Shown piece after piece: positions 37,977 to 48,812 of a DNA stretch of 64,000 nucleotides (positions are counted from its first letter, which is position 1; each line of letters begins with the position of its first letter). Source of the DNA: Strigamia acuminata (taxonomy: Eukaryota > Arthropoda > Chilopoda > Geophilomorpha > Linotaeniidae); the NCBI GenBank assembly GCA_949358305.1, contig OX442314.1:58289369-58353368 (forward strand), given 5' to 3'. The translations under genes were made by a program, and so were the position numbers. The notes below the pieces were generated by a model that made no database searches, was not told the DNA's origin, and saw nothing but the letters and a program-made list of their open reading frames with translations.

Positions 37977-40900
37977 ATGGCGGATGCGATTTCGGGCGGT
38001 TCGTTGAATCGAATTGATCTTCTTACACCGGAGAACTATTTCATCTGGCAGTTTAAGGTTGGAACTTTATTAGCAGCTAAAAGTTTGAAAAATATGATCA
38101 CGGACCCAGCGGTGGTGGAACCGGTGGTGGGCTCTGCGGGTTACGCAGATAATCTCGTAAAATATAACACTTGGGTGAAAAACAACAACGAGGCACTCGG
38201 CATCATTATTTTGACCGTTTCGAACGAGGAAGCGACGAATTGCATGGGGAAAACCAGTGCAAAAGAAGTTTGGGATGCGTTAAAAGCGCTGTACGCCGGA
38301 ACGACGGAGGAACGTCAAATCGACGCGGCGGCAGAATTGTGCGAATTACGTATGAGACACGACGAAGCAGTGGACAGCTACTTAAACAGGGCAAAGTCAA
38401 TTCAATCGAGAGCCAAGGCAGTCGGACGTGACATAAAAGATCGCGAATTGATGATGTACGTGACGCGTGGTCTCGTGACAAGATTTTCCCACATTGCGAG
38501 GAATTTTCGATCGAATGCAGCCGCAACAATTGAAGAATTACGACGTGAACTCAAAATGGAGGACCAATGGTCAGCGTTTAATTTGAAAGGAGCAGCGACG
38601 GAAAGCGGGACAGTGGCGTTCAAGGCACAAGTCGGAAAAAATTCGGGAGGCAGGAAAACAAAAGGTGGGACAAAATTTGTTTGTTATGAGTGTGGCAAAA
38701 GTGGCCATATTGCCAAAGACTGTTGGCAGCGCCATCCAGAGAAGCGCCCCACGAAAATGACGCAGAGACCAAAGGAGGCGGCAAAGATGGCGCAGGCCAA
38801 AGTAGAATTTGCAACAATACAACACGCGCTAGTGGTTGAATTGGAATCGAGTGATCACCTTGACGACTGGATTTTAGATTCAGGAGCTTCTGTGCATATG
38901 TCGAGCAAGCGCGAGCTGTTTAAAACGTTTGTTGAGATGGAGACAACAATAACCACAGCCAAGAAAGGTGTGAAGCTTCTAGCAACTGGAAAAGGAAGCA
39001 TAATTTTGGATTGTCAACTCGACGGAGCAGCAACAATGAAGATTTTGCTGCAAGATGTGCTCTTTGTTCCAGAGCTAAAAGGAAATTTGCTCTCAATTCC
39101 GCGCTTGACGGCAAAGAACTACACCGTTCAATTCAGAGGAAACTGGGCGGACATTAATAGTCCAATTGGAGAGACGATTGGAAAGGGAGCGAAGTGTGGC
39201 ACCATGTATTTATTGCAACTGAAAAAAAAAGAGCAAGCGAATGCGGTTGCCACGACAACTAAACAAACCAAGGAAATATGGCATAAACGATTGTGTCATG
39301 CAAACGAACGAACAATCGACAAGATGACCAACAAGGAATTGGTTTACGGGTTGGAATACAACAATGCACCATTGGAGAAATGCACCGCGTGCATACTCGG
39401 AAAAATGACGAAGAGCCCGTACAAACGAATAAACGAAAAGCAGTCGGATGATGTTTTGCAACTAATACACATGGATTTGATTGGACCATTCAAGACACCA
39501 TCAATGGGAGGAAGCAGGTACGCTTTTGTAATTACTGAAGACTTTACCCGCAAGAAATTTGCTTATTTCATGAGCGAGAAATCTCAAACATTTGACTTCT
39601 TCAAATCGTTTAAAGCGATGGCGGAAAAACAAACGGGAAATAAATTAAAGCGTATTAGAAGCGACAACGGAGGCGAGTTTGTCAACGAGAATTTTAAACG
39701 TTTATGCAACGATGAAGGCATATTGCACGAGCTCACAGTGCCATTCAATGCAGCCAGCAACGGCATTGCGGAGCGTACAAATCGAACGCTCGTAGAGGCG
39801 ACACGAACATTGCTTTTGGAATCGGGCCTACCGCAAATATTTTGGGCCGAAGCATTTTCAACGTCAATACACGTGAAAAATCGAACTTTGACGAAACCAA
39901 ATGGGGATTTAGTTCCAGAAGAAATGTGGATGAAGCGCAAGCAATCAATAAAACATCTTCGAGTTTTTGGTTGTGAGGCTTTCCTGCACATCCCAGCAGA
40001 GAAGAGGCAAAAGCTTGATCAAAAAGCAAAACGCGGAATATTCGTGGGATATTCGACGGATAGAAAGGCGTTTAGGATTTACGTCCCAGCAGAAAAGAAA
40101 ATACAAGAAGGTAGAACGGTGGAATTTAATGAAGAAATTCGAGGGGCGGACATCTTTAATTTGACAAAACCGGACGAGAATAGGCGTTTTTGTCAAGAAT
40201 TCGAAGACGAGGCAATTGGAGAAACAAATGCTAACGATGACAACAATGTTCAACAGCCTGCAGTGATTGTTGAAGATGAACAACAAGAGCTGCAACGAGA
40301 TCAACCAGCGCAGGTTGGCAGGCCTCGAGGAACAACACAAGCCGTGCTCGAGCAGCGACACGCGGAACAAATGGAGCAGCGTGAGCGACAATTGCAACAA
40401 GAAGGTGTACGACGATCACAGCGCATCGCAGCACAACATGAAGCAGTGAACGCAGCGGTTGAGGCAGCGAATGCAGCATTCGAAGGCGTTGACGACTTAT
40501 TTACACCGGAAACATACGAGCAAGCAATAAATTGCGACGAAAAAGAAAAATGGAAAACGGCGATGGATAGTGAAATAGACTCATTGCACGTGAATAATGT
40601 TTGGACATTGGTGAAGAAGGAAAAACAAATGACTACGATAAAGAGCAAATGGATTTATCGGATAAAACTCAACGTGGACAGGAGTGTAAATAAATACAAG
40701 GCAAGATTGGTGGCAGTGGGGTATTCCCAGAGAGCAGGCATTGATTACACGAAAACTTTCTCGCCAGTTGTAAGAGTCGAATCACTCCGCATCATTTTAT
40801 CCATGGTGGCCAAACACAAATTGATGACGCGTCAATTTGACATAAAAACAGCTTACCTGTACGGCCTGATTGATGAAACGATTTTCATGGAGCAGCCGGA

Positions 40901-41096
40901 GGGATATGAACAGAAGGACTTGATTTGCAGACTTGAACGAAGCCTTTATGGCCTGAGACAATCAGGGAGATGTTGGAACGAGAGACTGGACACGGAATTG
41001 CAGAAAATTGGCCTGACACCACTAATCAACGACAGGTGTGTGTATATTTACAAGAGAAAACAAGCTGGGATTTGTAATGCAGGGAAGCATTACATA
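37977..41096 (+). pseudogene. Copia-B gag-protease-integrase-RT (interrupted)
   Basis: From ATG 37977. Gag, then zinc knuckle CYECGKSGHIAKDC (~235-248), protease LDSGASVHMS (~297), integrase HHCC near 436-475, DD35E (HMDLIGPF ~499, RSDNGGEF ~561, GIAERTNRTL ~597), a GRPRG basic stretch and an Ala/Gln/Glu-rich linker. RT then starts with EKWKTAMDSEIDSL and continues through QFDIKTAYLYG to DRCVYIYKRKQ, where foreign sequence begins (about 41066-41097) and a stop follows at 41106. Confidence 0.95.
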
Positions 41097-41625
41097 TTAG
41101 ACTTCTAAACCCTGTCCTTTTGTCCCTAAATAAAACACCGAAATAAAAGAAAATGAGGTAATTTAAAAAAAAAAAAAATTTTTTTTTTTGCCAATATAAA
41201 GCAACAACAAACAAAATCCCACCAAAATTTGAAATGATATGCTGCGGAATTGTTGCATCCGGGGTTTGCTACAATCGGGAAATAAATCGCGCAGAAAACG
41301 TATTGCAACGTATGGCTCACGGGATCCGCCAGGTGGCGCTAGTACAATGTTACAACTTCCTGTGCAGGACGGAAGTAGTATTATTAGACGGCTAAAAGTG
41401 CACTAAAACCGGTTTATTAATTCAACCGGAGGTCCAAGAAATCTGAAAATACCTTACAATAATAATATAAGCATGCTGAATTTAATGCCGTTGTCCGTTT
41501 TGCTCTAGCTGCTATAGTTTTTGCGGAATCGTTGACGACGGACGGACGGACGGACGGACGGACGGACGGACAGACAGACAGAACCGTTTCATGAGACTTT
41601 CTAAACATCAGGTTTAGAAGTCTAA
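41097..41625. mobile_element. MITE inserted in Copia-B RT
   Basis: About 529 bp with inverted ends TTAGACTTCTAAACC...GGTTTAGAAGTCTAA. Contains a (GACG)n run and a reverse-complement match to a motif near 13311-13335. A small hairpin TGTAATGC/GCATTACA lies at 41073-41095 beside its left end. It splits RT just before the YVDD active site. Confidence 0.8.
41537..41582. repeat. (ACGG/ACAG)n microsatellite
   Basis: About 46 bp of tandem GACG passing into GACA inside the MITE. Confidence 0.9.
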
Positions 41626-42642
41626 AATGACTTTATTATTCTGGGGGTGTACGTAGATGACATTTTGGCAGCGTTTACTAGTCAAAAGATATTGGACCGG
41701 ATTCTAAAGAAGATAAAAAGAGTTTTTGAAATTGTTGATTTGGGAGAAGTACATTTCCTATTGGGAATGGAAATTTCGATAATGGACAACGGAATTCTAA
41801 TTGGTCAACAAAAATACATAAACGATGTTTTGAAGAGATACGAGCTGATGGACGGAGTCACTGCAAACACACCAATGGCTACTGGACAAGACTTAGATGA
41901 TTTTGAGAAATCGAAAAGAGTCGACCAGCAACTTTATCAGCAAATGATAGGATCGCTGATGCACATGATGATAATATCACGACCGGACATATCATTCGCA
42001 ATAAGTGCGTTGTCAGCATATTCAAGAGATCCGCGCCAATTACACTTCAGAGCGGTCAAACGAGTGATGCGATATCTGAAGAAGACGATTGAGATGCGAT
42101 TGTTTTTCTCAAATGAGGAGGGGAAATTACAAGGATTTGCGGACGCAAGCTGGAACGTCACCCAAGATGCAAAATCACATACAGGGATGATAGTAAAAAT
42201 TGGATCAACAACAATAACGTGGAAAACCAAAAAACAACGATTAGTCGCGATGTCATCGACAGAAAGCGAGATTTTGGCCATCTGCGAATTGCTGAAATCC
42301 ATAAAATGGGCGCGAGACTTTTTGAGTGAAGTGGGCGAAGGAAGCTGTGTGCAGAGAAAAGTACCAATCTTCACGGACAGTCAACCAGCAATGCAGATTT
42401 TGTGCGGTTCGAACCAGTTTGGAAGAACTAAACATATGAACCGACACTTGATGTTCATAAGGGACGAGATAAAACTTGGCAACATTGAATTAATCCATTT
42501 ACCAACAGGTGACATGATTGCTGATTTCCTGACGAAGGCGGTCGCGAAAGACAAATTCATGGAGGGACGCGACGGCGTGAGTCTGAGAGGAGAAGTTAAG
42601 ATAAACGAGGACGAAGAGAAGAACGAAGACGAAGACAAATAG
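41626..42642 (+). pseudogene. Copia-B RT C-terminal part and RNase H
   Basis: Resumes with FIILGVYVDD, so the catalytic YVDD is kept. RNase H contains DSQPAMQIL, KHMNRHLMFIRDEI and the terminal motif ADFLTKAV. The tail is acidic/Lys-rich (DEEKNEDEDK). Uninterrupted to its stop. Confidence 0.94.
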
Positions 42643-42762
42643 TTTTAAGTTCGAAATAATATTTTATTCATGTTTTTTGTTTTTGTTTTCGAATTTCATT
42701 GAATGTTAGTTTTAGTTTTTCTTAATTCATTTTAAAACTTATAAAAATTTGTAAGGAGGGTT

Positions 42763-42967
42763 TGTTAGATTTAATCTATTGTTACAAATTATCAAAGGTT
42801 TTAACGTTATCAAATGTGTGAACGTTGCACGCACGTAATGCACGTGCAATTGAATTGTTGTAAAATTTACCGTAAAGTAAAGACGTGTTATTTTATGTTC
42901 CCGTTACAACGTGCGTTTTCATTACTTGGACATTCGAAATCTTTGTGGAACCGAATAGGAACCAACA
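42763..42967 (+). repeat. Copia-B 3' LTR
   Basis: 205 bp, same as the 5' LTR. It is preceded by a purine tract AAGGAGGG. Confidence 0.95.
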
Positions 42968-43134
42968 ATGATTTGATAGTCGATTTATTATTTAATTACT
43001 TGGATTTATATAATTTATTATTTTTTGAACCATTGTATTGTTTGCGCATTGCGCATTATTGTTATTATTTTGACGTTTTTTCTCCGCTTATACCTTTATT
43101 CCATTCGATAATTTCTCGAAGATAATAAAGGATT

Positions 43135-43147
43135 AAGGGGGGGAGGA
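43135..43147 (+). promoter_or_regulatory. Gypsy polypurine tract
   Basis: AAGGGGGGGAGGA immediately before the 3' LTR, the expected plus-strand primer. Confidence 0.85.
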
Positions 43148-43805
43148 TGTCACGGGCAGGCTACCCACTCTCTTTTTTATTCATTTTATCTTTAAACTAA
43201 TCCATCCTTATTTTTCCTTAAATTCATCACTTCATCTAGCTAAGATGAGTCACCTTAAATACATGCGCATCCACAGCATGCGCATCTTATTATTTCCAAC
43301 AATCAACCTGAGTTACTACCTTTCACCCCCTCTCCCACTTCTATAAACCGGACCATGTGACTCATGTTCACCTAATAACTGTTTTTCCCAAATTCTAACA
43401 CTTCTCATCCCTCTCTCGACAGGCACACACCTTTAGTGAGAGCTGAGATTGTCACCCCTTTACTTTAATCGCGTCTTTACCAGCGCAACTACATTTTCAC
43501 CTTAATAGCGCCTCTTTTTGCCCGCCTTTTATATTTGAATGCTCGTGATATTTCTTGCCCCCGTTCAAGTGTTTATCTCGCGCATTATCATTCTTTTTAG
43601 TCTAAACACATATACAGTGATACTGATCCAGTCGAATATAAATAACGTTTGGTTACAGCGAGTCCGGGTTTGTTTCCCGCCTGATGTCCTCATTTGACGG
43701 CGGTATTTATAAGCAAACCTACGAACCTGCCCACTTATTTGCGCTCACTCAACATTGCGCGTAAATTTAAGTCATTAACTATAATATCTCAGTTGATACG
43801 TGACA
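43148..43805 (+). repeat. Gypsy 3' LTR
   Basis: 658 bp, the same length as the 5' LTR with about two visible substitutions. Confidence 0.95.
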
Positions 43806-43809
43806 ATTT

Positions 43810-44498
43810 GTTTTTCAATTAATTTTTTACTGGTGTCACTTAACCACTAATATATTAAACATGTTTCAAAAGTTATATCGCAAAGGGAACTCGGGACTGA
43901 GGCGTGAGAAAATAGGTTTTTCATATCTATTTGTTGATTTTATTGTGTAAGAAAAACATTGGTTGCCAAGCATAACGCTTGGCAACAAGATGCATTATTG
44001 TGCGATTTACAATGGATGTATTTATTCATAACAGTTGTTATGGACATAACACTAACCAATCCTCATGTGCAGTGTGGTGGGAATACGAGAAACCGTTCTG
44101 CTGTGCTTATCTATGGCAGATATTTCCGTTTATGGAGATTGCAGTTCGGAACCAGCAAGACTAGTGGTGAACAGGGTGAAAGCGGGATTTTTGAGTTATC
44201 AACTGTATATTTTATTTCTTAATAACTTTACATGTTGAGTTTTTACTTTAAATACACTATACAGAATTACAAAAAATGTACAGATGTAAAGAGTAAAGAA
44301 AAAAAGCCTGGGAGTGAGGTTAAAAGTGTTTTTGATGTCAGAAAAAAATGCAAAACAAAATTTTAATGAGGTGGGATTATAAAAACGTTAATTGATTTTA
44401 CAAAGAATCGAGAGTGAATTTCATATTCACTAAAAGTTTTTGTCAATTTGTGCTGGATATTGTTAGTATGATCTTACAAATTAAATTAAATATTCATC
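43810..44498. other. Non-coding right flank of the gypsy element
   Basis: No gene supported; two short Cys-containing frames at 43959-44222 have no recognisable family. Confidence 0.4.
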
Positions 44499-44708
44499 TT
44501 AGTTTTTGACACTCTTTTTGTTTCTTTTGTGGACCATTGGAAGTGCAGTAGAACATGTGAAATGGATTGCAGTTAAAACAGAAAGGCCAAGAGTGAGACT
44601 TAAGGTGTTGGCAATGTCAGAAACTAGGGCCACTAGTTCTGGATTTGAACTGATGAAAATGTTTTCTTGCAGCAAAGAAAGAGGCACGTGGTCACATTTG
44701 AGAACAGA
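44499..44708 (-). CDS. DEG/ENaC-like 3' exon (TM2 end)
   Basis: 210 nt after an AATTTTAG acceptor, phase 0. Encodes SVLKCDHVPLSLLQ..., then a TM2-like helix with the family filter as GLS (LTLGLSVLTAIHF), and a short basic tail to the stop. The Asp-Ile-x-x-x-L pattern before the filter matches the first gene's LLCDIGG. It may pair with the exon at 45035-45234. Confidence 0.65.
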   Translation of the reverse strand, partial: SVLKCDHVPLSLLQENIFISSNPELVALVSDIANTLSLTLGLSVLTAIHFTCSTALPMVHKRNKKSVKN

Positions 44709-45034
44709 CTAAAATTTCATTCTTGGTTTGGACAATAGAAAACTAAAACAATTCAAACAAAATACTCAGAATTTTACATTGAATGGGGCTACAGGTGCGA
44801 GCGGAGCAACCAGGTGACCCCAGCAGACAAAACATAGAACTTTATCGGTTAACTATTTAAGAACATTCACATTAAGGAGTTGAGGGACCAGGAGCACTTT
44901 AGAACGAAAACACTGTGACCGCCTGGATTCGTGCAAATGGCCGAATTGATTTTTGCTCATCCATTGTGTATATAATTTTTGTCTTAAGAAACAATTAAGC
45001 GTGCTTAAGTGGTGTTAAAATGTACAAAACTTAC

Positions 45035-45234
45035 CTCATCGACAGCACGAAGGATGTGTACAGTGTAAATGTTGTGAAAAGCAACACTAAGGCAAATTTT
45101 CTGTTGAAGGTTATTTTGCCTTTGAGGATATAAATTTTGTTTTCGTCTGTTGCCGTTAAAGTAATGGCAGCAGCAATTGATTGGCAATTAAAAAGGGAAA
45201 TTATGGCTAGTAGTTGTTTATTTCTATCGCACAT
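45035..45234 (-). CDS. Candidate DEG/ENaC-like 5' exon
   Basis: ATG at 45232-45234, 200 nt, donor GAG|GTAAGT. Ends in one hydrophobic helix (FALVLLFTTFTLYTSFVL), preceded by LKGKITFNRK, which loosely parallels the region before TM1 of the gene at 18206. Only ~320 bp separate it from the TM2 exon, too little for an ectodomain, so this gene may be degenerate or spliced elsewhere. Confidence 0.45.
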
Positions 45235-45639
45235 ATTTACAACTTCCGTCTTTGTATCTTTGTTGGGTAATTTGTTGCATCCGGTTTCAACTTCCGTTCA
45301 AGGCTCCACCCACAAGGATGTGAATGGTCTGTTTTTTTTTTCCTAAGTATGCTAATGTGTTTTTTTTCTCAAAGCATAAACATTTATAATCATAAGCCTA
45401 CTCTCTCATCCTCGCAAAGTAAATGTGTATTTTTTTGGTAAGCATTTCTAGAAAAAAAAGCTGCATTTAAAATAATAATTTTTTTCTTTCCTTTTAGGTT
45501 TCTTGAAGTGCTTTCTGCTGGGATTCTAAAGAAATACAGTATGTCTCGTGAAAAGATGATCTCTTCATGGTTTCACGTCGATTTTGTGCATTGAGGAAGC
45601 ATGCGGGACTTTTGTTGATGTTGGGGGGAGAGGAGCCCG

Positions 45640-45720
45640 GATGGACGCGTTGCGCTTGCGCAGTACGTTGAACAATGGCGGCGGCAGGGAAGTACGTTAC
45701 GGTTTTTGTTTCTGGGTAGC
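45640..45720 (+). promoter_or_regulatory. Promoter-like patch (TGCGCTTGCGCA, AACAATGGCGGC)
   Basis: GC-rich island in AT-rich DNA with an NRF1-like GCGCTTGCGCA and a YY1-like AATGGCGGC 20 bp downstream, a combination common at animal housekeeping start sites. A short frame begins at ATG 45675. A possible second exon (45763-45820, TTTAG...GTAGGG) does not keep it open, so a non-coding transcript is possible. Confidence 0.35.
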
Positions 45721-46352
45721 GACGATTATAAGCTGTTGATTTGATTAACTTTTCTCATTTAGGATTTGAAGAAACCTTTAGTGTACGATCGCAACTGACT
45801 GGCGATGTGTAATCGCGAAGGTAGGGAAAATACTTGCTTAAAATTCACTCGCGTCACATATTTTGTGTTTAAGTTCGGTCCCATGTCGTGGTTTTATGTG
45901 ACATTTGTTACCTTCAGTTAATTCGAGTAGTATTACCGCGTTGGTTATGTGTGCTAATTCAATGGCAAAGTCTCGGATTGGATCGGATAGAATTTTGGAA
46001 TTTTTACGGAAAATTGGATTTTGGAATTTTTAAAATTCGGGAGGCCTTAGATGAATTTGATTGATTCAGTGTTAATATTTAGTGGTCCAATTCGTTAATA
46101 CTTTTGCTATCTTGTTGCATGTCATGAGGTACTACATTTAAACGAGCCATCTTATGGTCGTGGTCACAATTTGTTTTGGTTTTTGTTGTTTTTTACTTCT
46201 GTAATTGTTCACTACATGCGCCTAGTGTTTTTTCTACATGGGTGAATAATAACAACTTTTAGAATACGAAATGAGTTTTAGGATATTAAATTCTTATTTG
46301 TGAGTACATTACCGTATATTTATGTGCACATTACTCTTACAAAACCATTTAG

Positions 46353-47760
46353 AGTCAAAGGAATGAATTTGAACTCATTTCTTGACCAAAACTAGCGAGT
46401 GTGGGTTCAAGTTTATTAACATTTCGAATTTGTGTGGAAGAAGTGTGTTTGCAGTGAAAAAAACTAGATCATTTTTATGTGTACAAAGATGTATTCGATA
46501 TGGTAAATAGGAGCTAGAATAGGAAGTGGGAAATGACTAAAACGAACGAGTGCGTTTATATTTTCGTAAACACGGATTGAACAAATAGGGTTAAATTGTT
46601 TCGTTTGCTTTGCAATCAGATGAAGTGTTCAACAAGAGCAAATATTGAGAGACCGGTCCAAATAGCAATAATCGATCCGCTTTTGGCAACTAAAAAGGCC
46701 GCTTTCATCATTTTCATGACGGATGTGAATACTTATGCCTTAGACGTCTGAGCTTATGCCATATCTCACGTTTAATTCCAACTTGTGTTGATTGATTTCT
46801 GAGTTGAAATGGTCCAGTGTGTTTTCCTCTGTGGGCTTGTGTAATCAATATTTAGAATATGATAATGAATTTTAGATCATTAAATTTTTATTCGTGAATT
46901 AATTACTACATACACAATTTGTGTGCATTACAATCATCAATGATTTTTTAAACTTAAGTGATAATTATACATAAAAATAATTTGAAGTTTGAATCACATG
47001 TTATCAGCAAGGATTAAAGTGTGTATCTACCAATTTACAAGTATTTTTTAAATTTATTAGTTTGTTAGTGTCAAATTTAAAATACATTTCGAGAAGAAGG
47101 AATTAATTTGAATAAATTTGCTTGAGAAAAACAAGTGTGGAGAATAAGTAGTTTTAAACACGAGATTATTGAATAAGCAATATACAATACTGGTTTTTAA
47201 TTATTTGCAAAAAATGATTGTGGCATTTAGAAACTCCAATGTGTTTAATGTGCCATACATTCTTTTCTACAAACGATTTCTCGTAAATTGATTGAGTGTT
47301 TTGTAAGTGCATTACCACAAATAGAATTTTCTGTGCATTAGGAAACATCAATAATTTCAACATATGAATAATTTGAATGCATAATTTCAAAAAATTTAAA
47401 TTATTTTGTTTACATTGATGCGAAATGTTGGGTTAAATTGATGTACATATTACTCACAAATCTATTTAGAACAGAAGGAATACATTTCAACTCGTTTACT
47501 TGACTAAAAGTAGCAAGTACGAGCTAAAGTCAGTTTAAAAATTAAAAGTACATTGTCACACACAATTTATTAGATTAGAATTATCAATAATTTTTTATCG
47601 TAACAATAATTAGAATGCATGTTTTCAATAAGAACTAAACTGTTTCAATCATTTTTTTTTAAATATCTTAGTTTACAATGGGTGAAACACAAAACCATTT
47701 AGAGATGAAGAAACAATAACAATTTGTCTTGAGCAAAACACAGTATGGGCTAAAGATGGT
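46353..47760. repeat. Degenerate tandem repeat family
   Basis: Four diverged copies of a ~75-bp core (CATTTAGAG..GAAGGAAT...TTGA...AAAA..AGC...GTGTGGG) start near 46353, 47084, 47461 and 47694, with further similar AT-rich spacers between them (ACACAATTTGTGTGCATTA-like). Confidence 0.55.
46616..46717 (-). pseudogene. DEG/ENaC TM2 relic
   Basis: 34 codons from ATG: a TM2 helix ending IWTGLSIFALVEHF, nearly the same as IWTGLSIFALIQH in the gene at 48813. The DNA around it (46438-46700) also resembles 48613-48880, so this is a local duplicate with its ectodomain exons missing. Confidence 0.7.
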
Positions 47761-47781
47761 TTAAATAAGCTTTGTATGCAT

Positions 47782-48200
47782 ACTCTAACTCACGACAAGG
47801 TTGTCCCCACTCCCATTGGCCGAGCCATTTCACCCGTGTTGTGCTACAAAAAAGTAAGGCAAAACACCTGAATTGCATTGATAAAACAACCAATAAACAA
47901 TTTAATAATTGTTTGCTTTTCTGACAAAACAACCAATAAACAATTAAAAAATTGTTTGCTTTTCTGACAAAACAACCAATAAACTGAACAAACGTGTATG
48001 TTGAAATGAAAACAACATAAAACTGTATCTTACAAATGGAAAAAAAAACATTTTACTATAAAATAAATATAAAATTACATCATTCTAATAATTAGAATAA
48101 TCAAAACAATTAAATATAAACTAAACTATACTTTTCCTTGTGGTAGGAGTAATAAAGCTCGGCCAATGGGAGTGGGGACAATCTTGTAGCGAGTTAGAGT
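47782..48200. mobile_element. MITE with ACTCTAACTC inverted ends
   Basis: 419 bp with ~44-bp inverted ends (continuing GGTTGTCCCCACTCCCATTGG) at 47782-47825 and 48157-48200. Inside, a 52-bp unit with its own AACAATT/AATTGTT dyad is repeated about 2.2 times (47882-47985). Target duplication not resolved. Confidence 0.82.
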
Positions 48201-48812
48201 TGAGGTAAATCAAGTTGGGAATACAACACGAGAGAATTTACAAAAAAGCTTATACCCATCTGCATTTTTTCTAATGATTGTTTATTTAACCAGAATTTGC
48301 ATTTTTAGTAATTTTAAAAACACGAATCATTGCATCATTGCATTATTTTGTTCCGCACAGCCGTGTTAATTCACTTTGTGAATACTGGTAGTACAAGAGA
48401 GGAAATTGATGCATTTTGTCGCTTCAGTCGACAGGTTTCTAACAATGCAGGGGGACAAATCTTAGTTTGCACTTACTACGCCTTAACCCCGGGACACTTA
48501 AAAGTAAACAGAGTGATTGAAATTACATTCATGAGCAAAAACTGTGGACAAATGTGAAAAAATGGCCACGAAATGCTTAGTAACAATTAGAATGTATGGA
48601 ATTCAGGTGATTAGTTTGCAGTGAAAGAACTACCGGTAGATCATTTTTGAGGTGTACAAGAATGCATTTCGATGTAGTACATTTGAATTACGAAATGCAA
48701 AAGAGCCAATGTAAAACTGTCTACAAGAGTGCTTTTGTTAGAACAAACAGGTTTAAAAAGTAAAAAGAAAAGTTTTTTTGGTTTACTAATAATTACGTGG
48801 TTTAGTTTGCAA
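48201..48812. other. Non-coding stretch
   Basis: No gene supported. Includes the segment 48613-48812 that resembles 46438-46615. Confidence 0.4.

Larger units (their letters stand above)
37640..42972 (+). mobile_element. Copia-B LTR retrotransposon nested in the gypsy element
   Basis: LTRs 37645-37849 and 42763-42967 (205 bp, apparently identical), flanked by the 5-bp duplication ATGAT (37640-37644, 42968-42972). One gag-pol frame, broken only by a MITE in RT. Identical LTRs mean a very recent insertion, later than the gypsy element. Confidence 0.96.
24628..43809 (+). mobile_element. Giant Ty3/gypsy-type LTR retrotransposon with nested Copia-B
   Basis: Two 658-bp LTRs (24632-25289, 43148-43805) with TGTCAC...GTGACA ends and a 4-bp ATTT duplication (24628-24631, 43806-43809). 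By eye the LTRs differ at about two positions, so the insertion is young. Order: gag, a short overlapping ORF with CPIC, PR-RT-RH, in-frame TGA, integrase, 56-bp poly(A), an unknown 600-codon ORF, a small ORF, and a long non-coding tail containing Copia-B (37645-42967). Without that insertion it is about 13.8 kb, large for the group. The RT-RH-IN order places it in Ty3/gypsy. Confidence 0.95.

Noticed and set aside
37640-42972. Copia-B as part of the gypsy element itself
   Set aside because: Own LTRs, own 5-bp ATGAT duplication and copia gene order show an independent nested insertion.
43959-44222. Two overlapping plus-strand Cys-containing frames
   Set aside because: Overlapping frames with no recognisable motif or promoter; likely chance.
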